This document shows, piece after piece, positions 54,594 through 64,000 of a stretch of 64,000 nucleotides of DNA. The notes below the pieces were generated by a model. It worked only from the letters and a program-made list of their open reading frames with translations. It was not told the DNA's origin and made no database searches. The first letter of the stretch is position 1. Every line of letters starts with the position of its first letter. The DNA comes from Methylocystaceae bacterium (GTDB lineage: Bacteria; Pseudomonadota; Alphaproteobacteria; Rhizobiales; Beijerinckiaceae), in the NCBI GenBank assembly GCA_009773555.1, contig WSXZ01000027.1, positions 1 through 64,000 on the forward strand, in the 5' to 3' direction. Position numbers and translations under genes: made by a program.

Positions 54594-55307
54594 TTAGGCC
54601 GCTGCGCTCTCAGGAAAATACCGCTTCAACATCCTGTCGCGATAGGCGAGGAGGTTGGCGTTCGCGAGCGCCGCGTTGCGAACGGCGCTCTCCGACATCG
54701 GCGATAAGATCGACGCCACAAAGGCGAAGACCGTAGCGTCGGCGCCGCAGGGCGCATCGCCGAAGAGATAGGGCTTGTCGCCGATCAGCGTCGCGAGCGC
54801 CTCGATGTCGCGCACGCCGAGCGCGTCGATTTCCGATGGGCTGTGACGGCCCATGCCCTGCGCCCATAGCGATTTGGCGATCTTGCGGCGAATGAACCAT
54901 TTCGCCAGCGGGCGCGCGATGGCGGGCACGCTTTCGAAGAAACGCGCGGGACCGCGGTTGAAATTAGCGTCATCCATCCAGCGCGAATGGACGATGACCG
55001 AATAGAGATGTTCTTCGCACATCTTCTCAACGCACCAGCCGATCGCTTTTTGCTCGGCGCTCAACTGCGCGTCGAAGTCCACGCCGTATTTCTTTTCGAT
55101 ATGAAAACGGATGAAGGTCGAATCGGCGACAATTTCACCGTCGTCGCTAATGTAGGGCTGCTTGCCTTTTGGCGCTTTCGAAAAACCGCTGCGGTCTTCG
55201 ACATAGTCGAGGCCAGCCATCTTCAAAAGCGCCATCGCTTTCGTCACGAAAGGCGATGCGTCCGGCAGTCCGGGCACGGGGCGAAAGCAATAAAGCGTGA
55301 TCGTCAT
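54594..55307 (-). CDS. Glutathione S-transferase-like protein
   Basis: 237 residues. N-terminal thioredoxin-like fold: LYCFRPVPGLPDASPFVTKA, KGKQPYISDDGEIVADSTFI (cis-Pro and Ser-type GSH contacts). All-helical C-terminal domain with metaxin-like LIGDKPYLFGDAPCGADATV. It is of the Faxc/metaxin-like GST class. Substrate unknown. Its ATG overlaps the purN stop (ATGA), so it is translated after purM-purN. Confidence 0.82.
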   Translation of the reverse strand: MTITLYCFRPVPGLPDASPFVTKAMALLKMAGLDYVEDRSGFSKAPKGKQPYISDDGEIVADSTFIRFHIEKKYGVDFDAQLSAEQKAIGWCVEKMCEEHLYSVIVHSRWMDDANFNRGPARFFESVPAIARPLAKWFIRRKIAKSLWAQGMGRHSPSEIDALGVRDIEALATLIGDKPYLFGDAPCGADATVFAFVASILSPMSESAVRNAALANANLLAYRDRMLKRYFPESAAA

Positions 55308-55975
55308 GAAATTCCCTTGGTCGGCGCGGTTGCGTCGGGAACAATGAGCGCAGCTTCGCGGGGCGCCGGCGCCGCGAGCACGCGATTGCCTTCGATCCGT
55401 ACGGCGCCCGACGCGACCAGCCGCAGGGCCATCGGATAGATGACATGTTCCTGCGCAAGCACACGGGCGGCGAGCGTCTGCGGCGTGTCATCGTCGAGCA
55501 CGGGCACAGCGGCCTGCGCGACGATCGGACCTTCGTCCATTTCCGGCACGACGAAATGCACGGTGGCGCCGTGAATCTTCACGCCGTCGGCGAGCGCACG
55601 CTCATGCGTGTCGAGTCCGCGATAGGAGGGCAGCAGGGCAGGGTGGATATTGAGCATGCGCCCGCGCCACAAGCCGACGAACCAGGGCGTGAACATGCGC
55701 AGAAAGCCGGCGAGGCAAATGAATTGGATGCGATAGGTTTCCAGCACCAATTGCAGCGAACGCTCGAATTCCTCGCGTCCGGCGTAAATCTTGTGGTCGA
55801 CCGCGGCCGTCGCGACGCCGGCGGCCTTCGCCTTGGCGAGGCCCGGCGCATCGGGGCGATTGGAAAGCACAAGGGCGATTTCAGCCGGAAAGCTGGGGTC
55901 CCTGGCGGCGGCGATCAGCGCGTCCATGTTTGAGCCGCGACCCGAGATGAGAATCGCGGTGCGCAGCCGCGTCAC
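55304..55975 (-). CDS. purN: Phosphoribosylglycinamide formyltransferase
   Basis: Third step of purine synthesis with formyl-tetrahydrofolate. 223 residues from GTG 55975, which overlaps the purM stop (GTGA). Signatures: [65 protein letters not shown]. Coupled to purM upstream and to the GST gene downstream. Confidence 0.96.
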   Translation of the reverse strand: MTRLRTAILISGRGSNMDALIAAARDPSFPAEIALVLSNRPDAPGLAKAKAAGVATAAVDHKIYAGREEFERSLQLVLETYRIQFICLAGFLRMFTPWFVGLWRGRMLNIHPALLPSYRGLDTHERALADGVKIHGATVHFVVPEMDEGPIVAQAAVPVLDDDTPQTLAARVLAQEHVIYPMALRLVASGAVRIEGNRVLAAPAPREAALIVPDATAPTKGIS

Positions 55976-57033
55976 AACGTCAGAGTCCCGTGCGTAACGA
56001 CCCGCTCGGCGTCCGTCTCGATGACTTCGCCGATGCGCACGGGCTTCTCGCCGACAGCGCGCAAGGCCGACTCCACCTCGCCGGCGGCGGGCGCGGAGGC
56101 CACCACCACCATGCCGATTCCGCAGTTGAAGGTGCGCAGCATCTCGCTTGCCGCGATGCCTCCCGTCTCGGCGAGCCAACGGAAAACCGGCGGAGGCGCG
56201 AACGTCGACAGATCAAGCGCGACGCCGAGCCCGCTTGGCAGCACGCGCGGGAGATTGTCGGGAAAGCCGCCGCCAGTGATATGGGCGAGGGCGACGATAT
56301 GCGGCGTCGCCTTCAAGGCCGCGAGCAGGGGCTTCACGTAGATGCGGGTCGGCGTCAACAGCGCCTTCGCCAGATTGAGGTCTCGCGCGAAAGGCGCGGT
56401 GGCGCTCCACGCGAGTCCGGCGTGCTTCACAACGCTGCGTACGAGCGAATAGCCATTGGAGTGGACGCCGGAGGAAGGGAGTCCGAAAAGCACGTCGCCG
56501 GCATTGACGTCGCGGGGTAGAAGGCGATTGCGCTCCGCGGCGCCGACCGCGAAGCCCGCGAGGTCATAGTCGCCGCGCGCATAGAGGCCGGGCATTTCGG
56601 CGGTCTCGCCGCCAAGCAGGGCGCAACCCGCCTCGACGCAACCGGCGGCGATGCCCTTCACCACCGACGTCGCGACGTTCGGGTCGAGTTTGCCCGCCGC
56701 GTAATAATCAAGGAAGAAAAGCGGCTCGGCGCCCTGAACGATCAGGTCGTTGACGCACATGGCGACGAGATCGATTCCGATCGTCTCATGCAGGCCGGAT
56801 TCGATCGCGATCTTCACCTTGGTGCCGACGCCGTCGTTCGCCGCGACGAGGACAGGATCGGAAAATCCGGCCGCTTTGAGATCGAACACGCCGCCAAAGC
56901 CGCCGATCTCGCCGTCGGCGCCGGAGCGCCGCGTCGAACGCACGGCGGGACGGATCATGTCGACGAACCGATTGCCTGCGTCGATGTCGACGCCGGCGCC
57001 AGCGTAGGTAAGGCCCGAATTTCTCTGTTGCAT
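55972..57033 (-). CDS. purM: Phosphoribosylformylglycinamidine cyclo-ligase
   Basis: Fifth step of purine synthesis (AIR synthetase). 353 residues from ATG 57033; the longer open frame has no homology. [58 protein letters not shown] and [16 protein letters not shown] are intact. Heads purM-purN-GST. Confidence 0.96.
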   Translation of the reverse strand: MQQRNSGLTYAGAGVDIDAGNRFVDMIRPAVRSTRRSGADGEIGGFGGVFDLKAAGFSDPVLVAANDGVGTKVKIAIESGLHETIGIDLVAMCVNDLIVQGAEPLFFLDYYAAGKLDPNVATSVVKGIAAGCVEAGCALLGGETAEMPGLYARGDYDLAGFAVGAAERNRLLPRDVNAGDVLFGLPSSGVHSNGYSLVRSVVKHAGLAWSATAPFARDLNLAKALLTPTRIYVKPLLAALKATPHIVALAHITGGGFPDNLPRVLPSGLGVALDLSTFAPPPVFRWLAETGGIAASEMLRTFNCGIGMVVVASAPAAGEVESALRAVGEKPVRIGEVIETDAERVVTHGTLTL

Positions 57034-57181
57034 TTCATCTTTCGCGTCGTGGGCGCCGGCGTTAGATGGGCGCAAGCGGCGGCGGCTGTCAAATCCGCTC
57101 GGAACGGCTACGCTCTTGTGCGTTTGCACAAAGTTTTTTCCGTAGCGCGGCATATTGATGTCGCCGCAAGGGAGCAGCGCC

Positions 57182-58267
57182 ATGAAGATTCGGTTCACCA
57201 TTGACGATATCGCGGCGGCCCGCGACGCCGGAGCGATTGACGCCGCGTCCTTCGAGCGGCTGTCACAGTTTCTTGCGTCGCGGCGTGCGGCCCTCACGGA
57301 GGCGACGTCCCAAGCGCCGCGCTATGACGTCGTCAATCTGCTTTGGTACGCCGGCGCGCTGATCGTGCTCGGCGCCATGGGCATGTTTTCGACGACGGCC
57401 TTTGGCCTTTGGGGCGACAAGGCGCTGCTGGTCACCGCGATCGTTTACGCCGTCATGTTCGCCTTCGCCGGCGCTTATCTCTGGCATAGGCGCGGCTTGC
57501 ACACGCCGGGCGGGCTGCTCATCGCCTGCGCAGTGGGGATGGCGCCGCTCGCGATCTTCGCGCTGCAGTCGATGTACGACGCCAGTCCGGCGGGGGAGGC
57601 CCGCCCTTACCGCGACTTCTATGTTTGGATCCAATCGAGCTGGCTGCCCATGGAGCTTGGAACGATCGGCGCGGCGTCTGTCGCGCTGCTCGCCTTTCCC
57701 TTTCCTTTCCTCGTCATGATCATCGCCTTCGCGCTCTGGTTCATGTCGATGGATCTGACGCCCTGGCTGATGGGCGTCGCGGAATTTTCATGGGATCAGC
57801 GGGCGACGGTGAGCATGTATTTTGGCCTCGCCGTTCTCGCCGTCGCCTGGCTCGTCGATCTCAAGCGGTGGCGGAATGGCGATTTCGCTTTCTGGCTGCA
57901 TCTCTTCGGCCTGCTGGCCTTTTGGGGCGGGCTGACAGCCCAGCACAGCGGTAACGAACTGGGCAAGGCGCTCTATTGCGCCATCAATGTAGGACTGATC
58001 TTTCTGTCGCTCTTCCTGATGCGCCGCGTCTATGCGGTATTCGGCGCCGTCGGGGTCACGACCTATCTGAGCTATCTCGCCGGCAGCGTTTTCAAGGATT
58101 CGATCCTTTTCCCCTTCGCGCTGTCGGGCATCGGCGTTCTGCTCATCGTCTTCGGCCTGTTGTTTCACCGCTATGGCGCCGCCATCGGCGAAACGATCGG
58201 CGAATTGTTGCCGGCGCATTTGCGCGGATTGCGCCCCGCGCATGCCCGCGAGCAGGACTCCGCATGA
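57182..58267 (+). CDS. DUF2157-like polytopic membrane protein
   Basis: 361 residues from ATG 57182 behind AAGGGAGCAGC. A cytosolic N-terminus ([20 protein letters not shown]) is followed by about nine or ten helices ([20 protein letters not shown] and on). N-terminal part and topology resemble DUF2157 membrane proteins. No transport or enzyme motif seen. Divergent from purM. Confidence 0.6.
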   Translation: MKIRFTIDDIAAARDAGAIDAASFERLSQFLASRRAALTEATSQAPRYDVVNLLWYAGALIVLGAMGMFSTTAFGLWGDKALLVTAIVYAVMFAFAGAYLWHRRGLHTPGGLLIACAVGMAPLAIFALQSMYDASPAGEARPYRDFYVWIQSSWLPMELGTIGAASVALLAFPFPFLVMIIAFALWFMSMDLTPWLMGVAEFSWDQRATVSMYFGLAVLAVAWLVDLKRWRNGDFAFWLHLFGLLAFWGGLTAQHSGNELGKALYCAINVGLIFLSLFLMRRVYAVFGAVGVTTYLSYLAGSVFKDSILFPFALSGIGVLLIVFGLLFHRYGAAIGETIGELLPAHLRGLRPAHAREQDSA

Positions 58268-58448
58268 GCGCTTGATGAGCGCTTGCCGAGTTGGCGGCGC
58301 TTTAGCGGGAGTTTCCGGATTGATTGCGCTTTAGGCGGCGGCGGATTATATAGGCAGAATCCCAACATGGACGGTCGTTCTGTGGGTCGCTGGCGCCGGG
58401 CGGCGCGGCGCCAGACGTCGCCCCCATGCCTGATCAAGGAGTTTGCAG

Positions 58449-59192
58449 ATGGGCAACGCCCCGCTGATGCCGAAGGCCACGGCCGTTTGGCTCGTCGAAA
58501 ATACATCGCTGACGTTCGATCAGATTGCCGATTTCTGCAAATTGCATCCGCTGGAGGTGAAAGGCATCGCCGACGGCGAGGTCGCGGCCGGGATTCGTGG
58601 CCATGACCCGATCACCTCCGGGCAGCTCACGCGCGAGGAGATCGAAAAGGCTGAGAAAAACTCGGGCCATCGCCTCCATCTCTCGGTCTCCAAGGTCGTG
58701 GTGCCGGAGGTCAAAAAGGCGCGCGGTCCGCGCTATACGCCCCTCTCGCGCCGTCAGGATCGTCCGAACGCGATTCTGTGGCTGGTGCGCAATCATCCGG
58801 AGCTGAAGGACGCCCAGATCATGCGTCTCGTCGGCACCACAAAGACGACCCTGAAGGCGATCCGCGAGCGCACCCATTGGAATTCCGCGGCGCTGACGCC
58901 GATGGACCCGGTGACGCTCGGGCTTTGCTCGCAGATTGATCTCGACTTTGAAGTCAATCGCGCGGCGAAGGACAAGCCGGCGACCGTGGAGGATCATGGC
59001 CAGACGCTGGTACCGAGGACGTCTTCGGCAAAGCCAAACCAGCGGCGCCGCCGGACGATGAAGACAATTTTGACGCCGACCGCGTCTTCGGACGGCTCAA
59101 GGACGTCGATTTCGGCGAGTGACGACGGCAGTCTCGCGCGAGCGCCGATTGATCAACCGGTAGCTCGCGCGTATCTTGCACATAGAGCTTAG
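58449..59192 (+). CDS. trcR: Cell-cycle regulator TrcR (DUF1013), C-terminus frameshifted
   Basis: ATG 58449 behind AAGGAG. Residues 1 to about 185 are typical: LMPKATAVWLVENTSLTFDQ, IADFCKLHPLEVKGIADGEV and GPRYTPLSRRQDRPNAILWL, with a helix-turn-helix (LKDAQIMRLVGTTKTTLKAI). After about 59015 this frame turns into Arg/Ser-rich sequence. The -1 frame instead gives TEDVFGKAKPAAPPDDEDNF then DADRVFGRLKDVDFGE, ending TGA at 59120-59122, a natural acidic tail. A base is probably missing near GGTACCGAGG. Involved in CtrA-type cell-cycle control in alphaproteobacteria. Confidence 0.85.
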   Translation: MGNAPLMPKATAVWLVENTSLTFDQIADFCKLHPLEVKGIADGEVAAGIRGHDPITSGQLTREEIEKAEKNSGHRLHLSVSKVVVPEVKKARGPRYTPLSRRQDRPNAILWLVRNHPELKDAQIMRLVGTTKTTLKAIRERTHWNSAALTPMDPVTLGLCSQIDLDFEVNRAAKDKPATVEDHGQTLVPRTSSAKPNQRRRRTMKTILTPTASSDGSRTSISASDDGSLARAPIDQPVARAYLAHRA

Positions 59193-59276
59193 CCGCGCGG
59201 ACTGACGCACATCGCGCTGGCGAGCGTCGCTTTCGCCGTGTTCACATTCTCGCTGGCGAACCTTTGGACTCTCCGG

Positions 59277-60935
59277 ATGACCAACTCGCCTTATGATCGC
59301 GACCTCGAACGAAATCCCGCCAATTTCCAGCCGCTGACGCCGATCACCTTTCTGGAGCGCGCCGCGGCCGTCTTTCCAGAACGCATCGCGATCGCGCACG
59401 GCCAGCTGCGGCGCAATTATCGTGATTTTTACGCCCGCAGCCTGCGGCTCGCGAGCGCGCTTGAGAAGGCCGGGCTTGGTCGCGGCGACACCGTCTCCGT
59501 CATGCTCGCCAACACGCCGGCGATGCTTGAATGCCACTACGCCGTCCCGATGATGGGCGCGGTGCTCAACACGCTGAATACGCGGCTTGACGCTTCGATC
59601 CTCGCCTTCACGCTCGATCATGCCGAGACGAAGGCGCTGATTGTCGATCGGGAGTTCTCAGCCGTCATTCGCGAGGCGCTTTCGCTCGCGAAGGCGACGC
59701 CCGTGATCATCGACTACAGCGATCCCGAATATGACGGGCCGGGCGAGTCGTTAGGCCGTGTCGAATATGAGGACTTCCTGCGCTCGGGCGACGCCGATTA
59801 TCAATGGTCGCCGCCGGGGGACGAATGGGACGCGATCTCGCTCAATTACACGTCCGGAACGACGGGCGATCCGAAAGGCGTCGTCTATCATCATCGCGGC
59901 GCCTATCTCACGGCGCTCGGCAATGTGCTTACCGGCGACATGGGCCGTCACCCGGTCTATCTGTGGACGCTGCCGATGTTCCATTGCAACGGCTGGTGCT
60001 TCCCCTGGTCGATTTCAGTCAACGCCGGAACCCATGTCTGTCTGCGACAGGTGCGCGCCGGCCATATCTATGAGCTGATGGCCGAGCACGGCGTCTCGCA
60101 TCTGTGCGGCGCGCCCATCGTCATGTCGACGCTTCTCAACGCGACCGAATCGGAAAAGAAGCCGCTGACGCGAACCGCGCGCTTCTTTACCGCCGCCGCG
60201 CCGCCGCCGCAGGCGGTGCTCGCCGGCATGAAGGCGGCCGGATTCGAAGTCACGCATCTTTATGGACTGACCGAAACCTATGGCCCTGCCGCCGTCAATG
60301 AATGGCACGACGATTGGGATTCGCTCGACAGCGGCGCGCAGGCGCAGATGAAGGCGCGTCAAGGCGTCCGCTATCTCGTCCTCGAAAATCTCGACGTGAT
60401 CGACCCGGACAGCATGCAGCCGGTGCCGCGCGACGGCGCCACGATGGGCGAAGTCATGTTCCGCGGCAACGTCGTCATGAAGGGCTATCTGAAGAACAAG
60501 AGCGCCTGCGAGAAAGCCTTCCACGGCGGCTGGTTCCATTCAGGCGATCTCGGCGTGCGCCATCCCGACGGATACATCCAGCTGAAAGACCGTTCGAAGG
60601 ACATCATCATTTCGGGCGGCGAAAATATTTCCTCGATCGAGGTCGAAGACGCGCTGTTTCGTCATCCCAAGGTTCGCGCGGCTGCGGTTGTCGCCGCCCC
60701 TGACGACAAATGGGGCGAAACGCCTTGCGCCTTTGTCGAGCTGAAGGATGGCGAACAGGCGACGGCGCAGGAGCTGATCGAGTGGACGCGCCAGCATTTG
60801 GCGCATTTTAAATGCCCGCGCCACGTCGTCTTTTGCGAGCTGCCGAAGACCTCGACAGGCAAGATTCGCAAATATGTTCTGCGCGAACGCGCGCGTGAAA
60901 TCTGGCCGGCGAGCGCTACGGCGGCGTCCCTTTAG
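59277..60935 (+). CDS. AMP-forming acyl-CoA synthetase
   Basis: 552 residues from ATG 59277. The P-loop is LNYTSGTTGDPKGVVYHHRG; further motifs are LYGLTETYGP, WFHSGDLGVRHPDGYIQLKD, RSKDIIISGGENISSIEVED and the catalytic Lys in PKTSTGKIRKYVLRERA. It resembles DmdB/LcfB-type ligases for medium- or branched-chain acids. The substrate cannot be fixed. It follows trcR by about 150 bp. Confidence 0.92.
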   Translation: MTNSPYDRDLERNPANFQPLTPITFLERAAAVFPERIAIAHGQLRRNYRDFYARSLRLASALEKAGLGRGDTVSVMLANTPAMLECHYAVPMMGAVLNTLNTRLDASILAFTLDHAETKALIVDREFSAVIREALSLAKATPVIIDYSDPEYDGPGESLGRVEYEDFLRSGDADYQWSPPGDEWDAISLNYTSGTTGDPKGVVYHHRGAYLTALGNVLTGDMGRHPVYLWTLPMFHCNGWCFPWSISVNAGTHVCLRQVRAGHIYELMAEHGVSHLCGAPIVMSTLLNATESEKKPLTRTARFFTAAAPPPQAVLAGMKAAGFEVTHLYGLTETYGPAAVNEWHDDWDSLDSGAQAQMKARQGVRYLVLENLDVIDPDSMQPVPRDGATMGEVMFRGNVVMKGYLKNKSACEKAFHGGWFHSGDLGVRHPDGYIQLKDRSKDIIISGGENISSIEVEDALFRHPKVRAAAVVAAPDDKWGETPCAFVELKDGEQATAQELIEWTRQHLAHFKCPRHVVFCELPKTSTGKIRKYVLRERAREIWPASATAASL

Positions 60936-60956
60936 AGGAACCAAAAGGACGGCCCT

Positions 60957-60997
60957 AAAAAAAAAGAGAAGCCAGCAGTCTTTACGACTGCCGGCTT
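60957..60997 (-). terminator. Rho-independent terminator of the 55-residue protein gene
   Basis: On the minus strand AAGCCGGCAGTC, a GTAAA loop and GACTGCTGGCTT form a 12-bp stem with one mismatch, followed by CTC and nine T (the A9 run at 60957-60965). It lies 54 bp after the small gene's stop and supports its transcription. Confidence 0.85.
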
Positions 60998-61050
60998 CGC
61001 GTCGGGGGCGGAAGGCCGAGACTTTCCGCGCCCCGCTATGTCGCTTGAAT

Positions 61051-61218
61051 CTAGAAGAAGAGGCCGAGGCAGCCGCCCGCGAGACCGCCGACGACAGCCG
61101 CCGCGATCGTGTTGGGGATGCCGCCGAGCGCGACGGAGGCGAGACCGCCGAGGATCACGGCGCCGATGCCAGCGAAGATGTAGGTGTTCGTGGTGATTTC
61201 GAGTTCTTTCTCAGCCAT
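61051..61218 (-). CDS. 55-residue glycine-rich two-helix membrane protein
   Basis: ATG 61218 follows AGAGGAGTGAAGAACA, a strong ribosome-binding site. The product starts MAEKELEITTNTYIFAGIGA and continues as two hydrophobic helices full of GxxxG-type spacing (VILGGLASVALGGIP; TIAAAVVGGLAGGCLGLFF) with one cysteine near the end. Its own terminator follows. The GC-biased third codon positions agree with real coding. No family recognised; a glycine-zipper membrane peptide is the best description. Confidence 0.75.
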   Translation of the reverse strand: MAEKELEITTNTYIFAGIGAVILGGLASVALGGIPNTIAAAVVGGLAGGCLGLFF

Positions 61219-61529
61219 TGTTCTTCACTCCTCTTAATTTTCGTTCCCTGAGTTGCGCCTTGTCCGCCGGCGCATTCTCATTCCCATGGGCGCGTCATTT
61301 CGACGCAGGCCGGAGGTTAGCACAAGTTGGCGCTGAGTCAATTGCGCATGCGACAGGATGTCGCGCATGTAACTAAATGATAAATAAGATCGTTCGGCGA
61401 TCGTTGCGATTTTCGCCGTTCAATAGCGATAAAGAAATTTCGATTTCACCGCGCTTCTGCGACGGTTTCGGTCGCGGAGCGCTCGCTTCAATTCGTTTTC
61501 GTCGAACACGGACGTTATACCCCCTGCCG

Positions 61530-63356
61530 ATGACAAAAAAGAACGCTGACGTCGATTCCGTCGATCCCCTGGCGCGCAAACCGGATCGCGGTTTGAAAGC
61601 CATACTCTCTCCGCTTCGGCCCTTGCTGCCCTATGCGCTGCGCTACAAGCAAACGATTGTGTTCGCTTTTGTTGCGCTCCTCCTGGCCGCGGGCGCGACC
61701 CTCACCTTGCCGCTAGCCGTGCGCGGCATGATTGATCATGGCTTTTCGGCCGACAGCGCCGGCGCGGTGAACGCCTATTTCGGCGCGATGATCGCGGTCG
61801 CCGCGACGCTCGCGATCGCCTCCGGCACACGCTACTATTTCGTCATGACGCTCGGCGAGCATGTGGTGGCCGACCTGCGCGCCGACCTCTTCAAACATCT
61901 CACAGTTCTCGATGCGGCCTTCTACGACACGGCGAAGACGGGCGAGCTTCTCTCGCGACTGACCGCCGACACGACGCAGCTGAAATCCGCTTTTGGCTCC
62001 TCGGCGTCGGTCGCGCTGCGCAATCTCTTCATGTTCTTTGGCGCGATCATCATGATGGTGGCGACGAGCCCCAAGCTTGCCGGTATGACGCTCGCGGCCA
62101 TCCCGATCATCGTTCTGCCACTCATCGCGTCGGGCCGGGCGGTGCGTCAGCGCTCCCGCTCCGCTCAGGACACGCTGGCGCAGGCTTCCGCCTATGCCGG
62201 GGAAAATCTCTCGGCCGTGCGCGCCATGCAGGCGAACGGCGCGCAGGCGTCGACGACGGCGCGATTCACGCGCGCGGTGGCAGCCGCCTATGACGCGGCG
62301 CAGGCCGCGACGCTGCTTCGCGCCATCGTGACCGCCGGAGCCATTCTCGTCGTTTTCACGAGCGTTGTCGGCGTGCTCTGGTTGGGAGCCCAGGACGTGC
62401 TCGCCGGACATATGACGTCGGGCGTTCTGTCCCAGTTCGTTCTCTATGCGGTGCTTGGCGCAAGCTCGCTCGGCGAGCTCACTCAGACCTGGAGCGAACT
62501 CTCCGCCGCCGCCGGCGCCGCCGGCCGCATCGCCGAAATTCTTGCCATTCAACCGCGCATCGTGGCCCCGGCGCGGCCGACTCCGCCGCCGGCGCGCTGG
62601 CAGGGACGCATCGCCTTCGATCATGTGCGCTTCGCCTATGCGACGGCGCCGGATAAGCCCGCGCTGCAGGATTTCTCGCTCGTCGTTGCGCCCGGCGAGC
62701 GCGTCGCGCTGGTCGGGCCGTCCGGCGCGGGCAAATCGACAACCTTTGCGCTGCTCCTTCGCTTCTACGACGTCGACTCCGGCTCCATTACTCTGGACGG
62801 CGTCGACCTGCGCGAACTTGATCCCGTGGCGCTGCGCAGGGCGATTGCGCTCGCTCCGCAGGATCCGGTGATCTTCGGGCTCTCCGTCGCTGAAAATATC
62901 GCCTACGGCCGCGACGACGCGTCGAGCGGGGAGATCGTCGCCGCGGCGAAGCGCGCCCAGGCGCATGACTTCATCATGGCGCTGCCGATGGGCTACGACA
63001 CGCTGCTCGGCGAACGCGGGATTACGCTTTCTGGCGGGCAGCGCCAGCGCCTCGCCATCGCGCGCGCAATCCTCGCCGACGCGCCGGTGCTGCTCCTGGA
63101 CGAAGCCACCTCGGCGCTCGACGCGGAGAACGAGGCTTTGGTGCAAGCGGCGCTGCATGACGTCATGCAGGGGCGCACGAGCCTCGTTATCGCCCATCGC
63201 CTCGCGACGGTGTTGGAAGCCGATCGGATCATCGTGATCGACGAAGGCCGCATCGTCGAGCAGGGCACCCACGCCAGCCTGACCGCCGCCGGCGGCCTTT
63301 ATGCGCGGCTGGCGAAATTGCAGTTCGACACGGACCGCGCCGGCGCCGCCGCCTGA
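61530..63356 (+). CDS. ABC exporter, MsbA-like half-transporter
   Basis: 608 residues from ATG 61530, after an A-poor leader that is open but not coding. Six helices (about 30-310) and then the nucleotide-binding domain: Walker A VGPSGAGKSTTFALLLRFYD, Q-loop APQDPVIFGLS, signature TLSGGQRQRLAIARAIL, Walker B VLLLDEATSALDAE, H-loop VIAHRLATV. It probably exports a lipid, drug or peptide as a homodimer. Substrate unknown. Confidence 0.93.
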   Translation: MTKKNADVDSVDPLARKPDRGLKAILSPLRPLLPYALRYKQTIVFAFVALLLAAGATLTLPLAVRGMIDHGFSADSAGAVNAYFGAMIAVAATLAIASGTRYYFVMTLGEHVVADLRADLFKHLTVLDAAFYDTAKTGELLSRLTADTTQLKSAFGSSASVALRNLFMFFGAIIMMVATSPKLAGMTLAAIPIIVLPLIASGRAVRQRSRSAQDTLAQASAYAGENLSAVRAMQANGAQASTTARFTRAVAAAYDAAQAATLLRAIVTAGAILVVFTSVVGVLWLGAQDVLAGHMTSGVLSQFVLYAVLGASSLGELTQTWSELSAAAGAAGRIAEILAIQPRIVAPARPTPPPARWQGRIAFDHVRFAYATAPDKPALQDFSLVVAPGERVALVGPSGAGKSTTFALLLRFYDVDSGSITLDGVDLRELDPVALRRAIALAPQDPVIFGLSVAENIAYGRDDASSGEIVAAAKRAQAHDFIMALPMGYDTLLGERGITLSGGQRQRLAIARAILADAPVLLLDEATSALDAENEALVQAALHDVMQGRTSLVIAHRLATVLEADRIIVIDEGRIVEQGTHASLTAAGGLYARLAKLQFDTDRAGAAA

Positions 63357-63421
63357 GGGCGGCTTGTTGACCCAGTTGAAACGACGTAGCCTCGCGTTTT
63401 ATTTCAGCTGGAGCGTTCGTC

Positions 63422-63859
63422 ATGTCGCAAGAAGCGCGCAACGCCGCGATTTTGAAGGAAGCCTATCGTTCGTGGGATGAAACGAAGGGCGCCAGCGTCG
63501 ATCATTGGCTGAGCCTCCTTGCCGACGAAATCAATTTCGGCTCATTGGCGCAGGGGCGCACGGATGCGCTGTCCTTCACCAAGACCCGGCATTCGCGCGA
63601 TGGCGTGGCGTGCTACCTGCGCGAGCTCACGCGCGACTGGGAGATGGTCTATTACGCCGTCGATCATCTCGTGGCGGAAGGTGAACGCGTCGTCGCCATT
63701 GGCCGTTGCGCATGGCGATTCAAGCTCACCGGCAAGGTCGTTGAAACGCCCAAGGTGGACGTTTGGCGTTTCAACGCGGCGGGAAAGGCGGTCGAGTTCT
63801 TCGAATATTACGATACCGCAGCGGTGATGGAAGGCGCGCGAGCGAACGCTCCGGCCTGA
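63422..63859 (+). CDS. NTF2-like (SnoaL-type) protein
   Basis: 145 residues. A cone-shaped alpha+beta fold is suggested by ILKEAYRSWDETKGASVDHW, LSLLADEINFGSLAQG, HLVAEGERVVAIGRCAWRFK and TPKVDVWRFNAAGKAVEFFE. This is the pattern of ketosteroid-isomerase/SnoaL-like proteins. Enzyme or binding role unknown. It follows the ABC exporter by 65 bp. Confidence 0.75.
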   Translation: MSQEARNAAILKEAYRSWDETKGASVDHWLSLLADEINFGSLAQGRTDALSFTKTRHSRDGVACYLRELTRDWEMVYYAVDHLVAEGERVVAIGRCAWRFKLTGKVVETPKVDVWRFNAAGKAVEFFEYYDTAAVMEGARANAPA

Positions 63860-63899
63860 TCAGCGATAGTTGCGCTTTCAATTGGCGAGAAGATGTAGC

Positions 63900-64000
63900 T
63901 TAGCCTTTTGACGTGTCGCCGCCGTTTGAACGGATGCGCTCGATCGTCGCCTTCAGCAGACTGATCGCCTCGTCCTTATCGGCTTTCAGGAGATCGACGT
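63900..64000 (-). CDS. C-terminal end of an unidentified protein, cut by the window
   Basis: Minus-strand frame open from the window end to TAA at 63902-63900, reading VDLLKADKDEAISLLKATIE and then RIRSNGGDTSKG. It is a helical, charged tail. Too short to identify. Confidence 0.5.
   Translation of the reverse strand, partial: VDLLKADKDEAISLLKATIERIRSNGGDTSKG

Noticed and set aside
61377-61529. N-terminal extension of the ABC exporter
   Set aside because: Arg/Ser-rich sequence without homology; the family N-terminus fits ATG 61530.

Overview
The window is high-GC alphaproteobacterial chromosome, most like a Methylocystis/Methylosinus-type methanotroph (Hyphomicrobiales). The order-typical markers are DUF2948-hisD-UPF0262, merR beside tRNA-Pro, trpE-ppiD, trpG-trpD-trpC, an LdtR-type MarR regulator, TrcR (DUF1013), phosphatidylcholine synthase and heme A synthase. 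A PQQ synthesis cluster implies PQQ-dependent dehydrogenases such as methanol dehydrogenase. No rRNA, insertion sequence, prophage or CRISPR array was seen. The genus is inferred from gene content only.

Layout. 0-8.6 kb: end of putA, a UbiH-type hydroxylase, pcs-qor, a candidate sRNA, rsfS, rlmH and two envelope proteins. 8.6-14.5 kb: purA behind a structured leader, then DUF2948-hisD-UPF0262, a GNAT protein and a LMW phosphatase. 14.6-21.1 kb: amidase, DUF2269 and SDR-DoxX membrane proteins, a TonB receptor and tRNA-Pro. 21.2-25.8 kb: merR, ctaA, and behind ctaA a TIGR04222-like membrane protein, a DUF692/MNIO enzyme and a small third protein. 25.9-29.6 kb: cupin and pqqB-pqqC-pqqDE. 29.8-36.8 kb: a broken lipoprotein hydrolase, VapBC, pssA-psd, moeA, moaC and HicAB. 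36.9-45.6 kb: trpC, trpD, trpG, a site-2 protease, an LdtR-like regulator, DUF6163, trpE and ppiD. 45.8-52.1 kb: an accessory block (PPK2, stress protein, ferritin-like protein, thioredoxin-membrane fusion, arsenic genes) between ppiD and tpiA. 52-64 kb: tpiA, a catalase-like protein, ndk, a GST, purN-purM, TrcR, an acyl-CoA ligase, an unlisted 55-residue membrane protein, an ABC exporter and an NTF2-like protein.

The most interesting system is the ctaA-linked TIGR04222/MNIO/partner operon at 23.1-25.4 kb. MNIO enzymes (MbnB, TglH and relatives) oxidise cysteines in peptide substrates. Once one apparent missing base is restored, the membrane protein ends in a Cys/Gly/Ser-rich tail that is a natural candidate substrate.

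Several reading frames are interrupted: purA (about 55 nt missing), the DUF900-like lipoprotein (one base, and about 56 nt), the TIGR04222 gene (one base) and trcR (a -1 shift). purA is normally needed for adenine nucleotide synthesis, so sequencing or assembly errors must be excluded before any biology is read into these breaks.
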